Assembly: GCF_050947335.1 (NCBI RefSeq)
Contig: NW_027473352.1
Span: forward strand, 744,001 to 808,000
DNA from: Megachile rotundata
Taxonomy: Eukaryota > Arthropoda > Insecta > Hymenoptera > Megachilidae
Direction of reading: 5' to 3'
DNA length: 64,000 nt
Made by a program: the position numbers and the translations under genes. How positions within the stretch are numbered: position 1 is the stretch's first letter; every line of letters starts with the position of its first letter. A model generated the notes under the pieces. The model worked only from the letters and a program-made list of their open reading frames with translations, had not been told where the DNA came from and ran no database searches. Below are positions 23,699 to 35,436 of this stretch, in pieces.

Positions 23699-25129
23699 TG
23701 TGATTGTGTGATTGTGTGACCGTGTGATTGTGTGATTTTGTGATTGTGTGATTGTGTGATTGTGTGACCGTGATTGTGTGACCGCGATTTTGTGACCGTG
23801 ATTGTGTGACCGTGATTGATTGACCGTGATTGAGTGACCGTGATTGTGTGATCGTGTGATTGTGTGATTGTGTGATTGTGATTGTGTGATTGTGATTGTG
23901 TGATTGTGATTGTGTGATAGTGTCTGTGTGATTGTGTGATTGTGATTGTGTGATAGTGTCTGTGTGATTGTGTGATTCTGTGATTGTGTGATTGTGTGAT
24001 TGTGTAATTGTGATTGTGCGATTGTGATTGTGTGATTGTGTGATTGTGAGATTGTGTGATTGTGTGATTGTGTGATTGTGTGATTGTGTGATTGTGTGAT
24101 TGTGTGATTGTGTGATTGTGTGATTGTGTGATTGTGTGATTGTGTGATTGTGTGACTGTGTGATTGTGTGATTGTGTGATTGTGTGATTGTGTAATTGTG
24201 TGATTGTGTGATTGTGTGATTGTGTGATTGTGTGATTGTGTGATTGTGTGATTGTGTAATTGTGATTGTGCGATTGTGATTGTGTGATTGTGTGATTGTG
24301 TGATTGTGAGATTATGTGATTGTGTAATTGTGTTATTGTGTGATTGTGTGATTGTGTGATTGTGTGATTGTGTGATTGTGTGATTGTGTGATTGTGTGAT
24401 TGTGTGATTGTGTGATTGTGTGACTGTGTGATTGTGTGACCGTGATTGTGTGACCGCGATTTTGTGACCGTGATTGTGTGACCGTGATTGATTGACCGTG
24501 ATTGAGTGACCGTGATTGTGTGATCGTGTGATTGTGTGATTGTGTGATTGTGATTGTGTGATTGTGATTGTGTGATTGTGATTGTGTGATTGTGATTGTG
24601 TGATTGTGATTGCGTGATTGTGATTGTGTGATTGTGATTGTGTGATTGTGATTGTGTGATTGTGATTGTGTGATAGTGTCTGTGTGATTGTGTGACTGTG
24701 ATTGTGTGAGTGTGTGATTGTGTGATTGTGTGATTGTGAGATTGTGTGATTGTGTGATTGAGTGATTGTGTGATTGTGTGATTGTGTGATTGTGTGATTG
24801 TGTGATTGTGTGATTGTGTGATTGTGTGATTGTGTGATTGTGTGATTGTGTGATTGTGTGATTGTGTGATTGTGTGATTGTGTGATTGTGTGATTGTGTG
24901 ATTGTGTGATTGTGTGATTGTGTGATTGTGTGATTGTGTGATTGTGTGATTGTGTGACTGTGTGATTGTGTGATTGTGTGATTGTGTGATTGTGTGATTG
25001 TGTGATTGCGTGATTGTGATGGTGTGATGGTATGACTGCGTGATTGTGTGATTGTGTGATTGTGAGATTGTGTGATTGTGCGATTGAGTGATTGAGTGAT
25101 TGTGTGCTTGTGTGATTGTGTGATTTTGT
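23699..25129. repeat. Rearranged segment after the type I cluster
   Basis: After the TAGTGTCTG pair (23,917 and 23,953) the sequence goes directly to TTCTG (about 23,976) and GTAATTG, skipping the GCTTG, GATGATTG and GATTTTGAGATGG landmarks that follow in related copies. This is a deletion of roughly 0.6-0.8 kb relative to 14,533-15,114. It then reads GACTG, GTAATTG (24,193 and 24,254), GAGATTATG (24,304), GACTG (24,422), GACCGCG, 14-bp tract, a single TAGTGTCTG (24,674; its partner is lost), a ~190-bp 8-mer run, GGTGTGATGGTATG (about 25,020) followed by private GACTGCG and GCGATTGAG (25,081), and GCTTG. Confidence 0.7.
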
Positions 25130-26240
25130 GATTGAGTGATTGTGTGATTGTGTGATTGTGTGATTGTGTGAATGTGTGATTGTGTGACCGTGATTGTGTG
25201 ATTGTGTGATTGTGTGATTGTGTGATTGTGTGATTGTGTGATTGTGTGATTGTGTAACCGTGATTGTGCGATTGTGATTGTGTGATTGTGCGATTGTGTG
25301 ATTGTGAGATTGTGTGATTGTGTGATTGTGTGATTGTGTGATTGTGATTGTGTAATTGTGATTGTGCGATTGTGATTGTGTGATTGTGAGATTGTGTGAA
25401 TTGTGTGATTGTGTGATTGTGTGAATGTGTGATTGTGTGACCGTGATTGTGTGATTGATGATGGTGTGATTGTGTGATTGTGTGATTGTGTGATTGTGTG
25501 ATTGTGTGATTGTGTGATTGTGTGATTGTGTGATTGTGTAATTGTGATTGTGCGATTGTGATTGTGTGATTGTGTAATTGTGTTATTGTGTGATTGTGTG
25601 ATTGTGTGATTGTGTGATTGTGTGATTGTGTGATTGTGTGATTGTGTGATTGTGTGATTGTGTGATTGTGTGATTGTGTGATTGTGTGATTGTGTGATTG
25701 TGTGATTGTGTGATTGTGTGATTGTGTGATTGTGTGATTGTGTGATTGTGTGATTGTGTGATTGTGTGATTGTGTGATTGGGTGATTGTGTGATTGTGTG
25801 ATTGCGTGATTGTGTAGTTGTGCGATCGTGATTGTGTGATCGTGATTGTGTGATTGCGTGATTGTGATTGTGTGATTGTGTGACTGTGATTGTGTGACCG
25901 TGATTGTGTGACCGTGATCGTGTGATCGTGACTTTGTGATTGTGTGATTGTGTGATTGTGTGATTGTGTGATTGTGTGATTGTGTGAATGTGTGATTGTG
26001 TTACCGTTATGGTGTGACCGTGATTGTGTGGTTGCGACAGTGTGATTGTGACTGTGTGATTGTGTGAGTGTGTTATTGTGTGATTGTGTGATTGTGTGAC
26101 CGTGTGATTGTGTGATTTTGTGATTGTGTGATTGTGTGATTGTGTGACCGTGATTGTGTGACCGCGATTTTGTGACCGTGATTGTGTGACCGTGATTGAT
26201 TGACCGTGATTGAGTGACCGTGATTGTGTGATCGCGTGAT
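25130..26240. repeat. Dispersed 1.1 kb block (partner at 15,520-16,660)
   Basis: Shares with its partner both the missing GATGATTG after GAATG-GACCG (about 25,171; partner 15,569, offset 9,602 bp) and the type I cluster that lacks TGATCA (about 25,917; partner about 16,331). Differences include GTAACCG here against GTAACTG there (about 25,255), and GTGTTTG only in the partner. Confidence 0.7.
25779..26078. repeat. Type I cluster lacking the TGATCA segment
   Basis: Same internal deletion as the copy at 16,200: GACCG is joined to GATCGTGTGATCGTGACTTTG. GGGTG, TAGTTG, TTATGG and GCGACAG are present. Confidence 0.75.
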
Positions 26241-28130
26241 TGTGTGATTGTGTGATTGTGATTGTGTGATTGTGATTGTGTGATTGTGATTGTGTGATAC
26301 TGTCTGTGTGATTGTGTGATTGTGATTGTGTGATAGTGTCTGTGTGATTGTGTGAGTGTGTGATTGTGTGATTGTGTGATTGTGTGATTGTGTGATTGTG
26401 TGATTGAGTGATTGTGTGATTGTGTGATTGTGTGATTGTGTGCTTGTGTGATTGTGTGATTTTGTGATTGAGTGATTGTGTGATTGTGTGATTGTGTGAA
26501 TGTGTGATTGTGTGACCGTGATTGTGTGATTGATGATTGTGTGATTGTGATTGTGTGATTGTGATTGTGTGATAGTGTCTGTGTGATTGTGTGATTGTGA
26601 TTGTGTGATAGTGTCTGTGTGATTGTGTGATTGTGTGATTGTGTGATTGTGTGATTGTGTGATTGTGTAATTGTGATTGTGCGATTGTGATTGTGTGATT
26701 GTGTGATTGTGTGATTTTGAGATGGTGTGATTGTGTGATTGTGTGATTGTGTGATTGTGATTGTGTAATTGTGATTGTGCGATTGTGATTGTGTAATTGT
26801 GAGATTGTGTGAATTGTGTGATTGTGTGATTGTGTGAATGTGTGATTGTGTGACCGTGATTGTGTGATTGATGATTGTGTGATTGTGTGATTGTGAGATT
26901 GTGTGATTGTGTGATTGTGTGATTATGTGATTGTGTGATTGTGTGATTGTGATTGTGTGATTGTGTGATTGTGTGATTGTGTGATTGTGAGATTGTGTGA
27001 ATTGTGTGATTGTGTGATTGTGTGATTGTGTGATTGTGTGATTGTGTGATTGTGTGATTGTGTGATTGTGTGATTGTGTGATTGTGTGATTGTGTGATTG
27101 TGTGATTGTGTAATTGTGATTGTGCGATTGTGATTGTGTGATTGTGTGATTGTGTGATTGTGAGATTATGTGATTGTGTAATTGTGTTATTGTGTGATTG
27201 TGTGATTGTGTGATTGTGTGATTGTGTGATTGTGTGATTGTGTGATTGTGTGATTGTGTGATTGTGTGATTGTGTGATTGTGTGATTGTGTGATTGTGTG
27301 ACCGTGATTGTGTGACCGCGATTTTGTGACCGTGATTGTGTGACCGTGATTGATTGACCGTGATTGAGTGACCGTGATTGTGTGATCGTGTGATTGTGTG
27401 ATTGTGTGATTGTGATTGTGTGATTGTGATTGTGTGATTGTGATTGTGTGCTTGTGATTGTGTGATTGTGATTGCGTGATTGTGATTGTGTGATTGTGAT
27501 TGTGTGATTGTGATTGTGTGATTGTGATTGTGTGATAGTGTCTGTGTGATTGTGTGACTGTGATTGTGTGAGTGTGTGATTGTGTGATTGTGTGAGTGTG
27601 TGATTGTGTGATTGTGTGATTGTGAGATTGTGTGATTGTGTGATTGAGTGATTGTGTGATTGTGTGATTGTGTGATTGTGTGATTGTGTGATTGTGTGAT
27701 TGTGTGATTGTGTGATTGTGTGATTGTGTGATTGTGTGATTGTGTGATTGTGTGATTGTGTGATTGTGTGATTGTGTGATTGTGTGATTGTGTGATTGTG
27801 TGATTGTGTGATTGTGTGATTGTGTGATTGTGTGACTGTGTGACTGTGTGATTGTGTGATTGTGTGATTGTGTGATTGTGTGATTGTGTGATTGTGTGAT
27901 TGTGTGATTGTGTGATTGTGTGATTGTGTGATTGTGTGATTGTGTGATTGTGTGATTGTGTGATTGTGTGATTGTGTAATTGTGATTGTGCGATTGTGAT
28001 TGTGTGATTGTGTGATTGTGTGATTGTGAGATTATGTGATTGTGTAATTGTGTTATTGTGTGATTGTGTGATTGTGTGATTGTGTGATTGTGTGACCGTG
28101 ATTGTGTGACCGCGATTTTGTGACCGTGAT
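26241..28130. repeat. Post-type I module and following 8-mer runs
   Basis: Contains GATACTGTCTG (26,297; elsewhere GATAGTGTCTG), GCTTG, GATGATTG (26,529), doubled TAGTGTCTG, GATTTTGAGATGG (26,713), a second GATGATTG (26,868) where GATGATGG is expected, GATTATG (26,922), GAATTG, GAGATTATG (27,161), GACCGCG (27,317), a 14-bp tract with private GTGCTTG (27,449), a single TAGTGTCTG, two GTGAGTG, a ~190-bp run, two consecutive GACTG (about 27,836-27,844), a run, GAGATTATG (28,027) and GACCGCG (28,109). Confidence 0.7.
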
Positions 28131-29560
28131 TGTGTGATTGTGATTGCGTGATTGTGATTGTGTGATTGTGATTGTGTGATTGTGATTGTGTGATTGTGAT
28201 TGTGTGATTGTGATTGTGTGATTGTGATTGTGTGATAGTGTCTGTGTGATTGTGTGACTGTGATTGTGTGATAGTGTCTGTGTGATTGTGTGAGTGTGTG
28301 ATTGTGTGATTGTGTGATTGTGAGATTGTGTGATTGTGTGATTGAGTGATTGTGTGATTGTGTGATTGTGTGATTGTGTGATTGTGTGATTGTGTGATTG
28401 TGTGATTGTGTGATTGTGTGATTGTGTGATTGTGTGATTGTGTGATTGTGTGATTGTGTGATTGTGTGATTGTGTGATTGTGTGATTGTGTGACTGTGTG
28501 ATTGTGTGATTGTGTGATTGTGTGATTGTGTGATTGTGTGATTGCGTGATTGTGATGGTGTGATGGTATGACTGTGTGATTGTGTGATTGTGTGATTGTG
28601 AGATTGTGTGATTGTGTGATTGAGTGATTGAGTGATTGTGTGCTTGTGTGATTGTGTGATTTTGTGATTGAGTGATTGTGTGATTGTGTGATTGTGTGAA
28701 TGTGTGATTGTGTGACCGTGATTGTGTGATTGATGATTGTGTGATTGTGTGATTGTGTGATTGTGTGATTGTGTGATTGTGTAACTGTGATTGTGCGATT
28801 GTGATTGTGTGATTGTGCGATTGTGTGATTGTGAGATTGTGTGATTGTGTGATTGTGTGATTGTGTGATTGTGATTGTGTAATTGTGATTGTGCGATTGT
28901 GATTGTGTGATTGTGAGATTGTGTGAATTGTGTGATTGTGTGATTGTGTGAATGTGTGATTGTGTGACCGTGATTGTGTGATTGATGATGGTGTGATTGT
29001 GTGATTGTGTGATTGTGTGATTGTGTGATTGTGTGATTCTGTGATTGTGTGATTGTGTGATTGTGTAATTGTGATTGTGCGATTGTGATTGTGTAATTGT
29101 GTGATTGTGTGAATGTGTGATTGTGTGACCGTGATTGTGTGATTGATGATGGTGTGATTGTGTGATTGTGTGATTGTGTGATTGTGTGATTGTGTGATTC
29201 TGTGATTGTGTGATTGTGTGATTGTGTAATTGTGATTGTGCGATTGTGATTGTGTGATTGTGTGATTGTGAGATTGTGTGATTGTGTGATTGTGTGATTG
29301 TGTGATTGTGATTGTGTGATAGTGTCTGTGTGATTGTGTGATTGTGTGATTGTGTGACTGTGATTGTGTGATTGTGTGATTGTGTGATTGTGTGATTGTG
29401 AGATTGTGTGAATTGTGTGATTGTGTGATTGTGTGATTGTGTGATTGTGTGATTGTGTGATTGTGTGATTGTGTGATTGTGTGATTGTGTGATTGTGTGA
29501 TTGTGTAATTGTGATTGTGCGATTGTGATTGTGTGATTGTGTGATTGTGTGATTGTGAGA
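28131..29560. repeat. Truncated entry into a 14-bp tract, with a local 161-bp duplication
   Basis: GACCGCGATTTTGTGACCG joins directly to the GCGTG-bearing interior of a 14-bp tract, so the usual GATTGATTG, GATTGAG and GATCGTG units are missing. Then TAGTGTCTG pair, 8-mer run, GGTGTGATGGTATG (28,556), GCTTG, GATGATTG, GTAACTG (28,782), GATGATGG (28,983), TTCTG. The GAATG, GACCG, GATGATGG and TTCTG set then repeats (GAATG 28,950/29,111). A lone TAGTGTCTG sits at 29,318. Confidence 0.7.
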
Positions 29561-30468
29561 TTATGTGATTGTGTGATTGTGTGATTGTGTGACTGTGTGA
29601 TTGTGTGATTGTGTGATTGTGTGATTGTGTGATTGTGTGATTGTGTGATTGTGTGATTGTGTGATTGTGTGATTGTGTGATTGTGTGATTGTGTGATTGT
29701 GTGATTGTGTGATTGTGTGATTGTGTGAGTGTGTGATTGTGTGATTGTGTGATTGTGTGATTGTGTGATTGTGTGATTGCGTGATTGTGATGGTGTGATG
29801 GTATGACTGTGTGATTGTGTGATTGTGTGACTGTGAGATTGTGTGATTGTGTGATTGAGTGATTGAGTGATTGTGTGCTTGTGTGATTGTGTGATTTTGT
29901 GATTGAGTGATTGTGTGCTTGTGTGATTGTGTGAATGTGTGATTGTGTGACCGTGATTGTGTGATTGATGATTGTGTGATTGTGTGATTGTGTGATTGTG
30001 TGATTGTGTGATTGTGTAACTGTGATTGTGCGATTGTGATTGTGTGATTGTGCGATTGTGTGATTGTGAGATTGTGTGATTGTGTGATTGTGTGATTGTG
30101 TGATTGTGATTGTGTAATTGTGATTGTGCGATTGTGATTGTGTGATTGTGAGATTGTGTGAATTGTGTGATTGTGTGATTGTGTGAATGTGTGATTGTGT
30201 GACCGTGATTGTGTGATTGATGATGGTGTGATTGTGTGATTGTGTGATTGTGTGATTGTGCGATTGTGTGATTCTGTGATTGTGTGATTGTGTGATTGTG
30301 TAATTGTGATTGTGCGATTGTGATTGTGTGATTGTGTAATTGTGTTATTGTGTGATTGTGTGATTGTGTGATTGTGTGATTGTGTGATTGTGTGATTGTG
30401 TGATTGTGTGATTGTGTGATTGTGTGATTGTGTGATTGTGTGATTGTGTGATTGTGTGATTGTGTGAT
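29561..30468. repeat. GATTATG to GTGTTATTG segment with a doubled GCTTG
   Basis: GAGATTATG (29,557) is not followed here by GTAATTGTGTTATTG as usual. A GTGAGTG replaces GACTG near 29,726. GGTGTGATGGTATG (29,795) is followed by GACTGTGAGATTG and by two GCTTG units (29,879 and 29,919; usually one). GTAACTG, GATGATGG (30,221), TTCTG, GTGTTATTG (30,344) and an 8-mer run follow. Confidence 0.7.
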
Positions 30469-30808
30469 TGGGTGATTGTGTGATTGTGTGATTGCGTGAT
30501 TGTGTAGTTGTGCGATCGTGATTGTGTGATCGTGATAGTGTGATTGCGTGATTGTGATTGTGTGATTGTGTGACTGTGATTGTGTGACCGTGATTGTGTG
30601 ACCGTAATTGTGTGATCATGATTGTGTGATCGTGATTGTGTGATCGTGATTGTGTGACCGTGATTGTGTGATCGTGACTTTGTGATTGTGTGATTGTGTG
30701 ATTGTGTGATTGTGTGAATGTGTGATTGTGTTACCGTTATGGTGTGACCCTGATTGTGTGGTTGCGACTGTGTGATTGTGACTGTGTGATTGTGTGAGTG
30801 TGTTATTG
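30469..30808. repeat. Mixed type I/type II landmark cluster
   Basis: Type I on the left (GGGTG, TAGTTG, GACTTTG, TTATGG) but GCGACTG, a type II marker, on the right. Private changes are GATAGTG near 30,535 and GACCCTG near 30,748. TGATCA lies at about 30,614. Confidence 0.72.
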
Positions 30809-31384
30809 TGTGATTGTGTGATTGTGTGACCGTGTGATTGTGTGATTTTGTGATTGTGTGATTGTGTGATTGTGTGACCGTGATTGTGTGACCGCGATTT
30901 TGTGACCGTGATTGTGTGACCGTGATTGATTGACCGTGATTGAGTGACCGTGATTGTGTGATCGTGTGATTGTGTGATTGTGTGATTGTGATTGTGTGAT
31001 TGTGATTGTGTGATTGTGATTGTGTGATAGTGTCTGTGTGATTGTGTGATTGTGATTGTGTGATAGTGTCTGTGTGATTGTGTGAGTGTGTGATTGTGTG
31101 ATTGTGTGATTGTGTGATTGTGTGATTGTGTGATTGTGTGATTGAGTGATTGTGTGATTGTGTGATTGTGTGATTGTGTGCTTGTGTGATTGTGTGATTT
31201 TGTGATTGAGTGATTGTGTGATTGTGTGATTGTGTGAATGTGTGATTGTGTGACCGTGATTGTGTGATTGATGATTGTGTGATTGTGTGATTGTGTGATT
31301 GTGTGATTGTGTGATTGTGTGATTGTGTGATTGTGTGATTGTGTGATTGTGTGATTGTGTGATTGTGTGATTGTGTGATTGTGT
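30809..31384. repeat. Post-cluster module with TAGTGTCTG pair
   Basis: GACCGTGTG, GATTTTG, GACCGCG, GATTGATTG, GATCGTG, short 14-bp tract, TAGTGTCTG at about 31,028 and 31,064, GTGAGTG, GATTGAG, GCTTG (31,181), GAATG, GATGATTG (31,270) and a ~110-bp 8-mer run ending at GTCATTG (31,383). Confidence 0.75.
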
Positions 31385-32828
31385 CATTGTGTGATTGTGA
31401 TTGTGTGATTGTGTGATTGAGTGATTGTGTGATTGTGTGATTGTGTGATTGTGTGATTGTGTGATTGTGTGATTGAGTGATTGTGTGATTTTGTGGTTGT
31501 GTGATTTTGTGATTGAGTGATTGTGTGATTGTGTGATTGTGTGATTGTGTGATTGTGTGATTGTGTGGTTGTGTGATTGTGTGACTGTGTGATTGTGTGA
31601 TTGTGTGATTGTGCGATTGTGATTGTGTGATTGTGTGATTGTGTGATTGTGTGATTGTGTGACTGTGTGATTGTGTGATTGTGTGATTGTGTGATTGAGT
31701 GATTGTGTGATTTTGTGATTGTGTGATTTTGTGATTGAGTGATTGTGTGATTGTGTGATTGTGTGATTGTGTGATTGTGTGATTGTGTGGTTGTGTGATT
31801 GTGTGACTGTGTGATTGTGTGATTGTGTGATTGTGCGATTGTGATTGTGTGATTGTGTGATTGTGTGATTGTGTGATTGTGTGACTGTGTGATTGTGTGA
31901 TTGTGTGATTGTGTGATTGTGTGATTGTGTGATTGTGTGATGGTGTCATTGTGTGATTGCGTGATTGTGTGATTGTGTGATTGTGTGATTGTGTGATTGT
32001 GTGATTGTGTGATTGTGTGATTGTGTGATTGTGTGATTGTGTGATTGTGTGATTGTGTGATTGTGTGATTGTGTGATTGTGTGATTGTGTGATTGTGTGA
32101 TTGTGTCATTGTGTGATTGTGATTGTGTGATTGTGTGATTGTGTGATTGTGTGATTGTGTGATTGTGTGATTGTGTGATTGTGTGATTGTGTGATTGAGT
32201 GATTGTGTGATTTTGTGGTTGTGTGATTTTGTGATTGAGTGATTGTGTGATTGTGTGATTGTGTGATTGTGTGATTGTGTGATTGTGTGGTTGTGTGATT
32301 GTGTGACTGTGTGATTGTGTGATTGTGTGACTGTGTGATTGTGTGATTGTGTGATTGTGCGATTGTGATTGTGTGATTGTGTGATTGTGTGACTGTGTGA
32401 TTGTGTGACTGTGTGATTGTGTGATTGTGTGATTGTGTGATTGAGTGATTGTGTGATTTTGTGATTGTGTGATTTTGTGATTGAGTGATTGTGTGATTGT
32501 GTGATTGTGTGATTGTGTGATTGTGTGATTGTGTGGTTGTGTGATTGTGTGACTGTGTGATTGTGTGATTGTGTGATTGTGCGATTGTGATTGTGTGATT
32601 GTGTGATTGTGTGATTGTGTGATTGTGTGATTGTGTGATTGTGTGATTGTGTGATTGTGTGATGGTGTCATTGTGTGATTGCGTGATTGTGTGATTGTGT
32701 GATTGTGTGATTGTGTGATTGCGTGATTGTGTGGTTGTGCGATCGTGATTGTGTGATCGTGATTGAGTGATTGCGTGATTGTGATTGTGTGATTGTGGGA
32801 CCGTGATTGTGTGACCGCGATTTTGTGA
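31385..32828. repeat. Tandem duplication with a 722-bp unit
   Basis: The GTCATTG near 31,385 recurs at 32,107, and the GATGGTGTCATTG near 31,947 recurs at 32,669; both spacings are 722 bp. GATTTTGTGGTTG near 31,490 recurs near 32,212. Both copies carry the ladder that normally precedes a type II cluster (GATTGAG, GATTTTG, GTGGTTG, GACTG, GCG). In the first copy the type II cluster is cut off after GATGGTGTCATTGTGTGATTGCG and replaced by 8-mers. In the second it continues to GTGGTTGTGCGATCG and breaks at GTGGGACCG near 32,797. Confidence 0.82.
32662..32797. repeat. Truncated type II landmark cluster
   Basis: Begins with GATGGTGTCATTG and GTGGTTGTGCGATCG, then ends after GATTGTGATTG at GTGGGACCG, losing the TGATCA, GTTACCG and GCGACTG part. 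It joins a GACCGCG module, so this is a recombination junction. Confidence 0.7.
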
Positions 32829-35436
32829 CCGTGATTGTGTGACCGTGATTGAGTGACCGTGATTGAGTGACCGTGATTGTGTGATCGTGTGATTGTGTGA
32901 TTGTGTGATTGTGATTGTGTGATTGTGATTGTGTGATTGTGATTGTGTGATTGTGATTGTGTGATTGTGATTGTGTGATTGTGATTGTGTGATTGTGATT
33001 GTGTGATTGTGATTGTGTGATTGTGATTGTGTGATTGTGATTGTGTGATTGTGATTGTGTGATTGTGATTGTGTGATTGTGATTGTGTGATTGTGATTGT
33101 GTGATAGTGTCTGTGTGATTGTGTGATTGTGATTGTGTGATAGTGTCTGTGTGATTGTGTGAGTGTGTGATTGTGTGATTGTGTGATTGTGTGATTGTGT
33201 GATTGTGTGATTGAGTGATTGTGTGATTGTGTGATTGTGTGATTGTGTGATTGTGTGATTTTGTGATTGTGTGATTGTGTGATTGTGTGACCGTGATTGT
33301 GTGACCGCGATTTTGTGACGGTGATTGTGTGACCGTGATTGAGTGACCGTGATTGAGTGACCGTGATTGTGTGATCGTGTGATTGTGTGATTGTGTGATT
33401 GTGATTGTGCGATTGTGATTGTGTGATTGTGAGATTGTGTGAATTGTGTGATTGTGTGATTGTGTGAATGTGTGATTGTGTGACCGTGATTGTGTGATTG
33501 ATGATGGTGTGATTGTGTGATTGTGTGATTGTGTGATTGTGTGATTGTGTGATTGTGTGATTCTGTGATTCTGTGATTGTGTGATTGTGTAATTGTGATT
33601 GTGCGATTGTGATTGTGTGATTGTGTGATTGTGAGATTGTGTGATTGTGTGATTGTGTGATTGTGTGATTGTGTGATTGTGTGATTGTGATTGTGTGATT
33701 GTGTGATTGTGTGATTGTGTGATTGTGTGACTGTGTGATTGTGTGATTGTGTGCTTGTGTGATTGTGTGATTTTGTGATTGAGTGATTGTGTGATTGTGT
33801 GATTGTGTGAATGTGTGATTGTGTGACCGTGATTGGGTGATTGATGATTGTGTGATTGTGTGATTGTGTGATTGTGTGATTGTGTGATTGTGTGATTGTG
33901 TGATTGTGTGATTGTGAGATTGTGAGAATGTGTGATTGTGTTACCGTTATTGTGTGACCGTGATTGTGTGGTTGCGACTGTGTGATTGTGACTGTGTGAT
34001 TGTCTGAGTGTGTTATTGTGTGATTGAGTGATTGTGTGACTGTGTGATTGTGTGATTGTGTGATTTTGTGATTGTGTGATCGTGTGATTGTGTGACCGTG
34101 ATTGTGTGACCGCGATTTTGTGACCGTGATTGTGTGACCGTGATTGAGTGACCGTGATTGAGTGACCGTGATTGTGTGATCGTGTGATTGTGTGATTGTG
34201 TGATTGTGATTGTGTGATTGTGATTGTGTGATTGTGATTGTGTGATAGTGTCTGTGTGATTGTGTGAGAGTGTGATTGTGTGATTGTGTGATTGTGTGGT
34301 TGTGTGATTGTGTGACTGTGTGATTGTGTGATTGTGTGATTGTGCGATTGTGATTGTGTGATTGTGTGATTGTGTGATTGTGTGATTGTGTGATTGTGTG
34401 ACTGTGTGATTGTGTGATTGTGTGATTGTGTGATTGTGTGATTGTGTGCTTGTGTGATTGTGTGATTTTGTGATTGAGTGATTGTGTGATTGTGTGATTG
34501 TGTGAATGTGTGATTGTGTGACCGTGATTGTGTGATTGATGATTGTGTGATTGTGTGATTGTGTGATTGTGTGATTGTGTGATTGTGTGATTGTGTGATT
34601 GTGTGATTGTGTGATTGTGTGATTGTGTGATTGTGTGATTGTGTGATTGTGTGATTGTGTGATTGTGTGATTGTGTGAATGTGTGATTGTGTTACCGTTA
34701 TTGTGTGACCGTGATTGTGTGGTTGCGACTGTGTGATTGTGACTGTGTGATTGTGTGAGTGTGTTATTGTGTGATTGAGTGATTGTGTGACTGTGTGATT
34801 GTGTGATTGTGTGATTTTGTGATTGTGTGATTGTGTGATTGTGTGACCGTGATTGTGTGACCGCGATTTTGTGACCGTGATTGTGTGATCGTGTGATTGT
34901 GTGATTGTGTGATTGTGTGATTGTGATTGTGTGATTGTGATTGTGTGATTGTGATTGTGTGATTGTGATTGTGTGATTGTGATTGTGTGATAGTGTCTGT
35001 GTGATTGTGTGAGTGTGTGATTGTGTGATTGTGTGATTGTGTGGTTGTGTGATTGTGTGACTGTGTGATTGTGTGATTGTGTGATTGTGCGATTGTGATT
35101 GTGTGATTGTGTGATTGTGTGATTGTGTGATTGTGTGAATGTGTGATTGTGTGACCGTGATTGGGTGATTGATGATTGTGTGATTGTGTGATTGTGTGAT
35201 TGTGTGATTGTGTGATTGTGTGATTGTGTGATTCTGTGATTGTGTGATTGTGTGATTGTGTAATTGTGATTGTGCGATTGTGATTGTGTGATTGTGTAAT
35301 TGTGTTATTGTGTGATTGTGTGATTGTGTGATTGTGTGATTGTGTGATTGTGTGATTGTGTGATTGTGTGATTGTGTGATTGTGTGATTGTGTGATTGTG
35401 TGATTGTGTGATTGTGTGATTGTGTGATTGTGTGAT
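32798..35436. repeat. Segment related to 35,840-37,490 (offset ~3.05 kb)
   Basis: Opens with GACCGCG and a long 14-bp tract (about 32,905-33,100), TAGTGTCTG pair, second GACCGCG (33,307, then private GACGG), GATGATGG (33,501), two adjacent TTCTG (about 33,562-33,570), GCTTG (33,752), GGGTGATTGATGATTG (33,835), GTTACCGTTATTG (33,938), GTCTGAG (34,003), GATCGTG, GACCGCG, TAGTGTCTG, GTGAGAGTG (34,264), GTGGTTG, GCTTG (34,449), GATGATTG (34,536), a ~140-bp run, then GTTACCGTTATTG again at about 34,689 (~750 bp after the first), GATGATTG (about 35,165), TTCTG and GTGTTATTG (35,302). Confidence 0.72.
32900..33100. repeat. Longest 14-bp-period tract, without an internal GCGTG
   Basis: About fourteen 8+6 units with no variant. 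Most other tracts carry one GCGTG; this one and the one at about 35,950-36,131 do not, consistent with their being copies of each other. Confidence 0.78.
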
